Shown: positions 6,979 through 12,297 of the stretch, piece by piece
Layout of the letters: each line of letters starts with the position of its first letter
Position numbering within the stretch: position 1 is the stretch's first letter
Origin: a virus
Direction: 5' to 3' (one strand)
DNA length: 21,560 nt
IMG/VR virus record: IMGVR_UViG_3300029911_000156
Coordinates: 1-21,560 of that record
Position numbers and translations under genes: made by a program
The notes under the pieces: model-generated
What the model was told of the DNA's origin: nothing
What the model saw: the letters and a program-made list of their open reading frames with translations, nothing else
The model's database searches: none

Positions 6979-7487
6979 AGCCGCCTCCATTTGGCCGGAG
7001 GTAAGGGAGTGTGGACGATTTGCTCAGTGATTTCAACCGTTGCTACTCTCGCAGCATGACGCCAATCATCAATGCTAAGACTTGCGGAAGGTAAACCCTC
7101 GGCCGTATCATGCAGCGCTTCGGGCGCAGGCAATTCATCCACCTCAATAATTGGCGTGCCGTTGTGCACTGCAACTACATTCCGACCAAGCACAGTGCCC
7201 CATGCCTTGGCCTCGGTGTCCTCTTCGGCTGGCACAGTCTCGCGGGCAGGGTTGCCCGCGAAGTCGCAGGACTGGCGGTTGTCGAAGTCCCAGAATAGAT
7301 GGGAGTTGACCAGATGCCGGGAGGTGAACTCGAGGAGCATCTGGCGATGGCGGCAGGTAGGGCGATGGCCAGCTGGACATTCACAGGCCTCGACGGAACA
7401 GAGATAACTACCCTCAGGGCTCCCATCAACGAATTTGGTGATGCGGTAATCGTGACCATCGTGGTGGCAGTTGTAAAGCACAGTCAT
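6975..7487 (-). CDS. SWIM-like zinc-binding protein (170 aa)
   Basis: Residues 35-47 read CECPAGHRPTCRH, the CxC...CxH signature of the SWIM zinc domain, preceded by a beta hairpin (DYRITKF, GSYLCSVEA) as is usual for that fold. SWIM domains bind DNA or protein, and occur in helicases, MuDR transposases and recombination factors. The rest (residues 60-170) is not recognised and has an acidic middle. ATGA and GTGA overlaps define both ends. The domain call comes from the motif; what it does for the phage is unknown. Confidence 0.72.
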   Translation of the reverse strand: MTVLYNCHHDGHDYRITKFVDGSPEGSYLCSVEACECPAGHRPTCRHRQMLLEFTSRHLVNSHLFWDFDNRQSCDFAGNPARETVPAEEDTEAKAWGTVLGRNVVAVHNGTPIIEVDELPAPEALHDTAEGLPSASLSIDDWRHAARVATVEITEQIVHTPLPPAKWRRL

Positions 7488-7669
7488 CGATAGGTTCCTT
7501 CCAGTTCTTCCTCGCCATCCCGATACGCCGCGGGATGGTGGGGCCAGGATTGATGGGGGAGGCGCTGGGCGCAGGCCCGGTCCCACCATTCGCGGGATGG
7601 GCAGGGCTGTCCGCGTGCGCGTTGGTGGGCGCAGTAGACGGCATAGGCGTCGAAGGGAGGTTGGGTCAT
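7484..7669 (-). CDS. Small hypothetical protein (61 aa)
   Basis: Not recognised. The chosen ATG (MTQPPFDAYAVYCAHQRARG) overlaps the upstream stop as ATGA; another ATG five codons earlier lies inside the upstream gene and is less likely. The sequence is rich in Trp, His, Pro and Arg (SREWWDRACAQRL) and has an acidic C-terminus. Two Cys and several His are present but not in a clear zinc pattern. Confidence 0.62.
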   Translation of the reverse strand: MTQPPFDAYAVYCAHQRARGQPCPSREWWDRACAQRLPHQSWPHHPAAYRDGEEELEGTYR

Positions 7670-7911
7670 AACGGGATATCCCATGGTGTAGTTGTGAAAC
7701 GATAGGGATCAAGGCCAATACGCTTTACAGCCTTTAACATTGGTTCCGCCCCACCGGGAATTATTGCAAGGTCTTTGGGTTCAATGCCGTATACGTCAAC
7801 GACAAACGCCACAGCACCACCGCGCTGCATGTCACGAATAGGCATTGACACCTTGCGACGATAATCAATTTGCTTTGCTCGTATGGCTGCGCTATGTTCC
7901 CAAGGCTTCAT
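7666..7911 (-). CDS. First gene of the long leftward operon, hypothetical (81 aa)
   Basis: Not recognised. The protein MKPWEHSAAIRAKQIDYRRK... begins with a basic helix, followed by GGAVAFVVDVYGIEPKDLAI and a C-terminal segment KRIGLDPYRFTTTPWD. Its ATG has AGGAG eight bases upstream and a good sigma70-type promoter with an embedded palindrome just beyond, so it is the first gene of the operon that continues to the left window edge. Being first behind a regulated promoter makes it a candidate early protein. Its stop overlaps the next start (ATGA). Confidence 0.75.
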   Translation of the reverse strand: MKPWEHSAAIRAKQIDYRRKVSMPIRDMQRGGAVAFVVDVYGIEPKDLAIIPGGAEPMLKAVKRIGLDPYRFTTTPWDIPL

Positions 7912-7936
7912 GGTTCCCTCTCCTGATTGTACCTAC

Positions 7937-7967
7937 AGTATACCACACCTGTTGCAATAAAGCAACA
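7937..7967 (-). promoter_or_regulatory. Leftward promoter with embedded operator (copy 1)
   Basis: Reading the minus strand, -35 TTGCTT and -10 TATACT are separated by exactly 17 bases, 26 bases ahead of the first gene of the operon. The palindrome TGTTGC-N6-GCAACA (7950-7967) covers the -35 box and much of the spacer, a position where a bound protein would block RNA polymerase. The same arrangement recurs at 11479-11509, with the flanking CCACA also conserved. The sequence pattern is seen; repression is inferred. Confidence 0.8.
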
Positions 7968-7991
7968 CCCTTGATGATCTTTGCAGGCATG

Positions 7992-8023
7992 AAAAAGCCC
8001 TTGAGCGGGTGAGGCTCAAGGGC
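7992..8023 (-). terminator. Intrinsic terminator, leftward
   Basis: On the minus strand a perfect 10-bp stem (GCCCTTGAGC / GCTCAAGGGC) with a 7-base loop is followed at once by TTTTT. It lies 28 bases after the stop of the MKVVYN-family gene and just ahead of the next promoter, so it separates two transcription units. Confidence 0.88.
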
Positions 8024-8051
8024 GATGGGGTGGGGGTGGGGGTGGGGATGA

Positions 8052-8348
8052 CTAGGTGGCAATTGACCACCCATAGTCATCAACAGTCATGACAGTTTCA
8101 TAACCATCGTATTCGTTGATGTGCCAGCGTTGTCCCTTGGGAATATCCTCTATGACTAATCGGGCGAACGAGCCCCAAGAGGCTTGCCCTAGTTCTTCGA
8201 CTATTTGCACAAGTGCAGGATCGTCGCGGCGGATATCTCGATAATACCAATCCTTTGGCGGCTCTATGTTTTTAATCTCCCAGTATCGGGCTATGGCAGC
8301 ATTGCTTATGCTAAAGCCACCATAGCAAGCGTTGTATACGACTTTCAT
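8052..8348 (-). CDS. Conserved MKVVYNACYGGF family protein (98 aa)
   Basis: The N-terminus MKVVYNACYGGFSISNAAIA, the segment YRDIRRDDPALVQIVEELG and the ending of the type IPKGQRWHINEYDGYETV identify a family I recall from many phages and some bacteria, always of unknown function. The ATG has AGGAGG eight bases upstream. It is followed by a strong terminator and preceded by another, with only about 23 bases between the upstream terminator and its start, so it is probably expressed by read-through from the coiled-coil gene. The long in-frame extension upstream crosses that terminator and is rejected. Confidence 0.82.
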   Translation of the reverse strand: MKVVYNACYGGFSISNAAIARYWEIKNIEPPKDWYYRDIRRDDPALVQIVEELGQASWGSFARLVIEDIPKGQRWHINEYDGYETVMTVDDYGWSIAT

Positions 8349-8371
8349 GTGGATATCCTCCTGCGTTGCAC

Positions 8372-8402
8372 AAAAAGAAAGGGCAGAGCCGAAGCCCTGC
8401 CC
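8372..8402 (-). terminator. Intrinsic terminator with UUCG loop, leftward
   Basis: On the minus strand GGGCAGGGC-TTCG-GCTCTGCCC forms a 9-bp stem with one mismatch and the very stable TTCG tetraloop, followed by TTTCTTTTT. It lies ten bases after the stop of the coiled-coil gene. No promoter fits between it and the next start, so it may act as a partial terminator. Confidence 0.85.
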
Positions 8403-8412
8403 TGAGTGATGT

Positions 8413-9171
8413 TTAGCCTTCGCCGTAAGAGCTATCACGGCGCGGCCAGTAGTCGTCATGGGTGCCGCCGCCGGCGAGCCAGTCGCCGTATTCGACGTAG
8501 CCGGGCCATTCAAAGTAGTTCTTACCGGCGTAGGGCTGCGGCTTGGTATCGGGCGGGGTTGGTGAGGCCCAGCTATCGGCGTTGTCGTTTACATCCGTGG
8601 ATATGGCATTGCCAGACGAATATACACCATCCATCAGAGTAGCATTCGGAGTAGGGTCCGCTGCACTCTGACCCTGCGGCGAAGGCTCGCCGTAAGGATA
8701 TCCAGAGATAACATTCGCCAGCTTGTCATCAATCACCTTCACCTCGCCAACCTGCGGGATGGATTCCGAATGCGTAGCAATCTCATTGCCCTCTGAGTGC
8801 GGGGGTTCCGAGTGCAGCCCTTCGGGTACAGGCTGGGGAGTCGGAGGCATCAGCCGCGAACGAATACCCTCTGCAGCAAACTCGATATCAGCCAGCCAAT
8901 CGAGGGCTTTACCAGCGCGCTCGTCAAGTTCAAGAAACCTCAACTCCGCGTCGTCACGGCTTGCCTCCGTCTCACGGACCTTCTGTTCAAGACTGGCGGC
9001 GTAGGAGCGGGACTGTTCGAGGTCCGCATTCATATTGGCGATACGCTCCAACAATATCTGTTCCTGATCTTTGGCATTAGCCAGATCAGCTTCGATCTGC
9101 GGCAATCGTTCCATGGCTTGCGCCATAAGCACAAGATCGCTCACGAAGTTATTCACTGCATGGGGTGACAT
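8413..9171 (-). CDS. Coiled-coil protein with conserved C-terminal aromatic tail (252 aa)
   Basis: Residues about 9-107 form a long charged helix with heptad-like spacing (MERLPQIEADLANAKDQEQI and onwards), a probable coiled coil. The middle (about 110-210) is Pro, Ser, Glu-rich and looks disordered. The last 40 residues are Trp/Tyr/Gly-rich (NYFEWPGYVEYGDWLAGGG), suggesting a small binding module. The start ATG has AAGGA seven bases upstream. Function is unknown; an internal virion or assembly protein, or a scaffold for the DNA-metabolism proteins, are both possible. A UUCG-loop terminator follows. Confidence 0.75.
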   Translation of the reverse strand: MSPHAVNNFVSDLVLMAQAMERLPQIEADLANAKDQEQILLERIANMNADLEQSRSYAASLEQKVRETEASRDDAELRFLELDERAGKALDWLADIEFAAEGIRSRLMPPTPQPVPEGLHSEPPHSEGNEIATHSESIPQVGEVKVIDDKLANVISGYPYGEPSPQGQSAADPTPNATLMDGVYSSGNAISTDVNDNADSWASPTPPDTKPQPYAGKNYFEWPGYVEYGDWLAGGGTHDDYWPRRDSSYGEG

Positions 9172-9235
9172 TGATCGTTCCTTAGGTTCATGCTGACCTA
9201 TGGCCCTGTCGGGGGCACTCGCCAGCATCTTGGGT

Positions 9236-9258
9236 TAAAGGAAAGGCTGGGGAGCCTT
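9236..9258 (-). terminator. Possible weak intrinsic terminator or attenuator, leftward
   Basis: On the minus strand AAGGCT-CCCC-AGCCTT is a perfect 6-bp stem followed by TTCCTTTAA. It lies in the leader of the coiled-coil gene, 72 bases ahead of its ATG. The stem is short and the T tract interrupted, so it may only attenuate. Confidence 0.4.
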
Positions 9259-9503
9259 GGCCATCTATCTTCGACCATGTACCGGATGGTCTAGACTAGG
9301 TGTCCCCAGTTTGCAGCGCGACGGGCTGCGAAAGGTAATCATGGCTTGCGCCAATCAACCGAATGATCCTTGGCTTTGCATCCCTAGATCAAGAGGTAGC
9401 CTCATAGCCGTCCCAGCATACACTGGCAACACTAATGTTGGCGTTTCTAACCTCTGTCTTGCGTAGGGTTCCAATTACTCACTTCGGGTAACGATTGTCA
9501 GGC

Positions 9504-9529
9504 AGAGGACACAGCCTTAGGTGTCCTCT
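9504..9529 (-). terminator. Hairpin after the Lys/Ala-rich gene, without T tract
   Basis: A perfect 9-bp inverted repeat (AGAGGACAC / GTGTCCTCT) with an 8-base loop starts 10 bases after a leftward stop codon. No T run follows on either strand, so it may stabilise the 3' end of the message or need a factor to terminate. Confidence 0.45.
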
Positions 9530-9539
9530 TCGGCTAGCA

Positions 9540-10202
9540 CTAATGCTGCGCGTGCAGTTCCGGCTTCTTGGCCTTCACTCTCGGCGCAACCTTGCCGGCC
9601 TGCTTAGCACTCAACGGCTTATCGGCTTTCGCCTTGGCCGCCTTCTCCTCAGCCTTCGCCACGAGGCCCGGATCGACATGGATCAACTTGGTGATGTCAA
9701 TCTTGGCCGGGCTGGCCTCGCGAGCAGCCAAGTTAGCCTCCGCAGTGACGAGGATGGAGCTATCCTGCTCCAGCAACGCCTTCGCTGCGGAAGTGATCTC
9801 CGAGGCTTTCACATGGCTGATCTTGATGGAGTTCGCTTTCATCGCGTCCTTCACCAAGTTGCGCGCCAAGCGCATAGCTTCGGTCATCACCGCCCCGCTG
9901 ACTTTCTTTGCTCGGACCGCGCCAGTCACCTTCACCTTGCCGTCGTACATATCCTGCACATTGGCTTCGGCTTTGGTCTTGATCGCGGCCTTGCGCTCGG
10001 CCTCGTCGGGGTAGGCTTCTTTGGTTAGCTTCGACATGCCACGTTCAGCGATGGTCTTGAGACCCTGCATGAGGGCTTCGCGATACACCGCGTCAGGGAG
10101 TTTGCTGGTATCAACGGAGACTTCGCCAGCACCGTTCTTGAGTGCGAAGCTAATCAACGATGACGGCGCAACATCCGTCGTGTCTTGGTCTAGGTCAGAC
10201 AT
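9540..10202 (-). CDS. Helical Lys/Ala-rich hypothetical protein (220 aa)
   Basis: Not recognised. The N-terminal 60 residues include a segment SLISFALKNGAGEVSVDTSK; the middle is a series of helices (GAVMTEAMRLARNLVKDAMK); the C-terminal 40 residues are highly basic and alanine-rich (KAEEKAAKAKADKPLSAKQA), like a histone H1-type nucleic-acid-binding tail. I infer DNA or RNA binding. The ATG is preceded by AGAGG nine bases upstream. The frame stays open and protein-like for about 28 codons upstream (REIKGISIPYDERIQTLKLL), overlapping the end of the previous gene, so the true protein may be longer and joined to it by a frameshift. Confidence 0.72.
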   Translation of the reverse strand: MSDLDQDTTDVAPSSLISFALKNGAGEVSVDTSKLPDAVYREALMQGLKTIAERGMSKLTKEAYPDEAERKAAIKTKAEANVQDMYDGKVKVTGAVRAKKVSGAVMTEAMRLARNLVKDAMKANSIKISHVKASEITSAAKALLEQDSSILVTAEANLAAREASPAKIDITKLIHVDPGLVAKAEEKAAKAKADKPLSAKQAGKVAPRVKAKKPELHAQH

Positions 10203-10231
10203 AATCTTCTGCCTCTTGTTTGGAAGCAGCT

Positions 10232-10438
10232 TCAACGTCTGTATGCGTTCATCGTAAGGGATGGAGATGCCTTTGATCTCGCGCCGAGGCCAGCGAACTG
10301 GCCTGTTTGCTCAATGCTCGCATCAACAGCGCCCCTAGAACACAGGCGTTCTGTCAGTTGCTTAATCGTGCGGGATTGCACGGGGGAGGGTGCTTGGGTG
10401 TAGGCGTTACTACTGGACGCCTCGTTATAGTACATCAT
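10232..10438 (-). CDS. Small hypothetical protein, possibly the N-terminal part of the next gene (68 aa)
   Basis: The ATG (a double ATG) has GAGG five bases upstream. Residues 22-50 (SRTIKQLTERLCSRGAVDAS and following) look like real protein with a possible helix-turn-helix-like stretch; the last 17 residues (from GARSK) do not. Near 10285-10290 a one-base insertion would carry the reading into the frame of the downstream gene, giving GLRREIKGISIPYDERIQ. Either this is a separate small protein, or a single gene of about 298 residues carries an indel here. Three inverted repeats lie in its leader. Confidence 0.52.
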   Translation of the reverse strand: MMYYNEASSSNAYTQAPSPVQSRTIKQLTERLCSRGAVDASIEQTGQFAGLGARSKASPSLTMNAYRR

Positions 10439-10473
10439 CCGTGCCTCGAACTACAATCCGCACGCTTGACGAC

Positions 10474-10555
10474 ACATCTGACCCTTTGTAGCAGATGTAC
10501 TCACCCAAGTCCTGCATGTCACCATGCAGACAATGTATCTGTTGTAGCAGATACA
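10474..10555 (-). promoter_or_regulatory. Three consecutive inverted repeats with two extended -10-like boxes
   Basis: Three dyads lie in a row: ACATCTG...CAGATGT (10474-10498), CTGCATG-TCAC-CATGCAG (10512-10529) and TGTATCTG-N6-CAGATACA (10534-10555). The outer two share TTGTAGCAGAT, which on the minus strand reads TGCTACAA, an extended -10-like box (TGnTAnAAT type). They sit 36-117 bases ahead of the small gene starting at 10438. I infer a leftward promoter region with two related operators; no good -35 box is seen. Confidence 0.55.
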
Positions 10556-10640
10556 GAGAGCTTGCGCCCTCCCCGATACAATCCCTGAGCCTGCGCTAGT
10601 CTGCGCCCTTGCTCATAGTGCTAATGGAGCGGGCCTAGGC

Positions 10641-10883
10641 TCAATCATCCCAATGCACAGTCTTTTCCATCAATTCGTTGAGCATAGCTTGGAATGCTGG
10701 CGCGAATTTATCGGTTGAATGTGCAGCAATTTCCAGCGCTTCATAGATAAGCTGGAAATGGTCCGCAGCGTGTGTGCCATGTATCTGATAGTTGCCTGTC
10801 AGATTGAAGCGTCCATTAGCTTCTCGCTCAATTGTGAGCGAACCCGGCACATACACCATTGGGTGAGATAGAACTTCGGTCAT
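10641..10883 (-). CDS. Hypothetical protein (80 aa)
   Basis: Not recognised. The protein begins MTEVLSHPMVYVPGSLTIER, has a beta hairpin (RFNLTGNYQIHG) and a helical half (FQLIYEALEIAAHSTDKFAP ... LNELMEKTVHWDD). A perfect AGGAGG stands eight bases ahead of the ATG, so it is probably well translated. It has its own leader of about 110 bases from an extended -10 promoter. No cysteine or catalytic pattern is present. It stands alone, unlike the packed genes further left, and may be an early leftward gene. Confidence 0.72.
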   Translation of the reverse strand: MTEVLSHPMVYVPGSLTIEREANGRFNLTGNYQIHGTHAADHFQLIYEALEIAAHSTDKFAPAFQAMLNELMEKTVHWDD

Positions 10884-10984
10884 TGGTTGGACCTCCTATC
10901 GCATGATTGCGATTAGGCCCGCTCCGATTTCAAACAGCCCGGCGAGAGTGCGCCGACACAGCCCTGATATGCTTGGGCCTAGCG

Positions 10985-11015
10985 TTGTTCGATCGCACCA
11001 TTGTAGCACGAACAA
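10985..11015 (-). promoter_or_regulatory. Extended -10 leftward promoter inside an inverted repeat
   Basis: The minus strand reads TGCTACAAT (-10 box TACAAT at 11000-11005 with the TG extension). It is flanked by a perfect 7-bp inverted repeat TTGTTCG (10985-10991) / CGAACAA (11009-11015), which suits a repressor site. The octamer TTGTAGCA on the plus strand is identical to that in the two dyads at 10486 and 10542. Confidence 0.6.
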
Positions 11016-11028
11016 ATCAAGAACGCGA

Positions 11029-11058
11029 TCACGAAATGATCACGGAATTTCACGAAAT
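11029..11058. repeat. Three phased TCACGRAAT repeats
   Basis: TCACGAAAT, TCACGGAAT and TCACGAAAT begin at 11029, 11040 and 11050, one helical turn apart. Dyads overlap them: AATTTC-AC-GAAATT (11046-11059) and GATCAC...GTGATC (11038-11065). They end 24 bases upstream of the -10 box for the gene starting at 10883. They could be activator or repressor sites, or iterons of a replication origin. Confidence 0.7.
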
Positions 11059-11104
11059 TGTGATCGATGTTGCAGCGCACTGCGGCGATTTGTCGCATAG
11101 GCTA

Positions 11105-11449
11105 TCATATCCTGCGCCAAGGTGCCTTGGGTACATAGATAGCATGGCCTGCTAACTCGCCAACTGGCCGCATACCGGGGATAGCCTTGGCCACTAGCTT
11201 GGGCTCAACTGGCTTGGTTGGAAACAGCAACTCCGCCAGCTTGCGCTTATCCGCCCGCTTGGCTCGATTGGCCGCATCCTGCAACTCCTGCGCATCAGGT
11301 AATTCCCTCGCTGGCGAGTTATCCTGAATCCGCTCAATCTGCTCCTCGCCGAAGTCATCAACCCCAGCATCCCCAGGCCGATACTCTCGCCCGGTACTCA
11401 ACAGCTCAACCTTGAATATCACCGGCGGCGGACCAACCTTGCGTGGCAT
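11105..11449 (-). CDS. Hypothetical charged protein, first leftward gene at the divergence (114 aa)
   Basis: Not recognised. The N-terminus is a short beta-like segment (PPPVIFKVELLSTGREYRPG), the centre a charged helix (ELQDAANRAKRADKRKLAEL), and the C-terminus ends in GHAIYVPKAPWRRI. It lies directly behind the second copy of the palindromic promoter/operator, with a leader of about 20 bases, so it should be expressed together with the long operon starting at 7911. The ribosome-binding site is weak (GAGAG eight bases upstream, or AGG closer). An early regulatory role is possible but only inferred from position. Confidence 0.7.
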   Translation of the reverse strand: MPRKVGPPPVIFKVELLSTGREYRPGDAGVDDFGEEQIERIQDNSPARELPDAQELQDAANRAKRADKRKLAELLFPTKPVEPKLVAKAIPGMRPVGELAGHAIYVPKAPWRRI

Positions 11450-11478
11450 TGCCTAGCTCTCAATCATCCATTGTCCCC

Positions 11479-11509
11479 ATTATGCCACAGATGTTGCGCA
11501 AATGCAACA
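11479..11509 (-). promoter_or_regulatory. Leftward promoter with embedded operator (copy 2)
   Basis: On the minus strand -35 TTGCAT and -10 CATAAT are 17 bases apart, 29 bases ahead of the first leftward gene. The palindrome TGTTGC-N6-GCAACA (11492-11509) sits at exactly the same offset from the -10 box (13 bases) as in the copy at 7937-7967, and CCACA flanks both. This marks a shared regulator. Confidence 0.8.
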
Positions 11510-11544
11510 ACAATCTTCAGCTATTTCTTTCCCCACACTCGCCA

Positions 11545-11799
11545 ATTCCACTAATGGCCTCTAAGGCCCCTATCATGTCACCCTCATTGCCTCATCGGAC
11601 TAACCACACCCTCCCTCCCGGTCTAGGTGCCCCTCCCTCTGTCTGAGGGTAGGTCCTCGGTCGTATATATATGGGGGTTGTAGACAGAGAGACACGCAGA
11701 CACAGGTAGACCTATGGCCGGGGACGGTCGAGGGGTGTGGGAAGCCGAACCAGACAATGAGAGGGACATGAGAGGGGTCTGAGGGAGGCTGAGTGGAAT
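11545..11799. repeat. Long diverged inverted repeat centred on TATATATAT
   Basis: Left and right arms of about 100 bases pair in register (coordinate sum 23344): ATTCCACT 11545-11552 with AGTGGAAT 11792-11799; 11567-11589 with 11755-11777 (20 of 23 matches); CCACACC 11604-11610 with GGTGTGG 11734-11740. Nearer the centre, with small indels, GGTCTA 11620-11625 pairs with TAGACC 11707-11712 and CTCTGTCT 11637-11644 with AGACAGAG 11682-11689. The core TATATATAT lies at 11664-11672. The plus strand is pyrimidine-rich left of it and purine-rich right of it. It lies between the divergent gene sets and could be a bidirectional promoter or a replication origin. No coding sequence is supported here. 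Confidence 0.75.
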
Positions 11800-11942
11800 A
11801 GCTGGGCGCGAATGCAAGCCGCGTGCCAGCCGCGCCAGCCCGGCGATCACAACATCGTGATTTGCCGCGCCAGCCGAACCGTGCGATAACCCGATTGCTC
11901 GCAGCCAATCACGGCAAATGCGACCAACACGGAGACTGCACC
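11800..11942 (+). other. GC-rich leader of the rightward genes with short repeats
   Basis: No gene is supported in these 143 bases. A 12-bp direct repeat GCCGCGCCAGCC occurs at 11829-11840 and 11864-11875. ATCAC-N6-GTGAT (11846-11861 region) forms a small hairpin, and ATTTGCCG (11860-11867) pairs with CGGCAAAT (11912-11919). The ribosome-binding site of the next gene (GGAG) follows. The folded leader may control translation. Confidence 0.45.
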
Positions 11943-12185
11943 ATGACCGACCTCAACACCATGACTAAGGAACAGCTTATCGCAATGGTTGCCCAGATGC
12001 AGGCCAACCCGCGCAAGATGACTGTCAAGGTCTCCGAGAAAGGCGCGATCTCTGTCTATGGCTTCGGCCGCTTCCCCTTCACGTTCTACGCTTCGCAGTT
12101 CGACGCGCTGTTCACCGATGCCAACATTGCCACCCTTCGCGCATTCCGCAAGGCCAATGACAGCGCCTTGGCCATCAAGGCATGA
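11943..12185 (+). CDS. Conserved phage protein with KVSEKGAxSVYGxGRFP motif (80 aa)
   Basis: After an N-terminal helix (TMTKEQLIAMVAQMQANPRK) comes MTVKVSEKGAISVYGFGRFP and FTFYASQFDALF, a pattern I recall from many small phage proteins of unknown function, where the SEKGAxSVYGLGRFPVTLY core is highly conserved. The start ATG has GGAG eight bases upstream; a longer in-frame extension runs into the structured leader and is rejected. It is the first rightward gene. Its stop overlaps a tiny downstream frame as ATGA. The small beta fold suggests a nucleic-acid or protein-binding role; nothing more can be said. Confidence 0.8.
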   Translation: MTDLNTMTKEQLIAMVAQMQANPRKMTVKVSEKGAISVYGFGRFPFTFYASQFDALFTDANIATLRAFRKANDSALAIKA

Positions 12186-12247
12186 TTACCCTCGGCCTAC
12201 TCGGCGCGGCCATCGCCATCGCCATGCTCTACGCATCCTGCACCTGA
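12182..12247 (+). CDS. Possible 21-residue membrane peptide
   Basis: The frame MITLGLLGAAIAIAMLYASC, ending one residue later, overlaps the preceding stop as ATGA, the junction type used throughout this genome. It is almost entirely hydrophobic and would span the membrane once. It ends 14 bases before a terminator hairpin, so it closes the transcription unit. Short length means it could be chance; the junction and composition are the only support. Confidence 0.4.
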   Translation: MITLGLLGAAIAIAMLYASCT

Positions 12248-12260
12248 CCGATCCCTCCGC

Positions 12261-12297
12261 GGCCTCACCCTCTCGACGGGGGTGGGGCCAAAATTTT
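12261..12297 (+). terminator. Intrinsic terminator, rightward
   Basis: GGCCTCACCC pairs with GGGTGGGGCC (one wobble) around a 9-base loop, followed by AAAATTTT. A second perfect 8-bp hairpin, GTCTGCGC-GTGGG-GCGCAGAC, follows directly at 12298-12318. Together they separate the first two small rightward genes from the late module. Confidence 0.65.

Larger units (their letters stand above)
9172..9539. other. Gene-free region of 368 nt with weak hairpins and a possible leftward promoter
   Basis: No convincing gene is present; a 69-codon plus-strand frame (from 9257) has no ribosome-binding site and no protein-like pattern. I looked for a tRNA and found no T-loop consensus. On the minus strand a possible promoter has TTGCCA, 17 bases, TATGAG (9401-9429). 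Its leader would contain the small hairpin at 9243-9258. Nothing else can be supported. Confidence 0.45.

Noticed and set aside
7892-8083. Minus-strand frame of 63 codons with a His-Pro run
   Set aside because: It reads through the terminator hairpin, the promoter and the operator, and starts inside the upstream gene.
9257-9466. Plus-strand frame of 69 codons in the gene-free stretch
   Set aside because: Wrong direction for the region, no ribosome-binding site, and no protein-like pattern.
9172-9539. tRNA gene
   Set aside because: No TTCRANY T-loop with a matching acceptor stem was found on either strand by eye.
11545-11799. Protelomerase (hairpin telomere) site
   Set aside because: The bases flanking the TA core are not complementary, the arms are only partly matched, and no protelomerase gene is in the window.
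11600-11908. Minus-strand open frame of about 100 codons in the divergent region
   Set aside because: Low-complexity product with no ribosome-binding site, lying across the inverted repeat and TA core.
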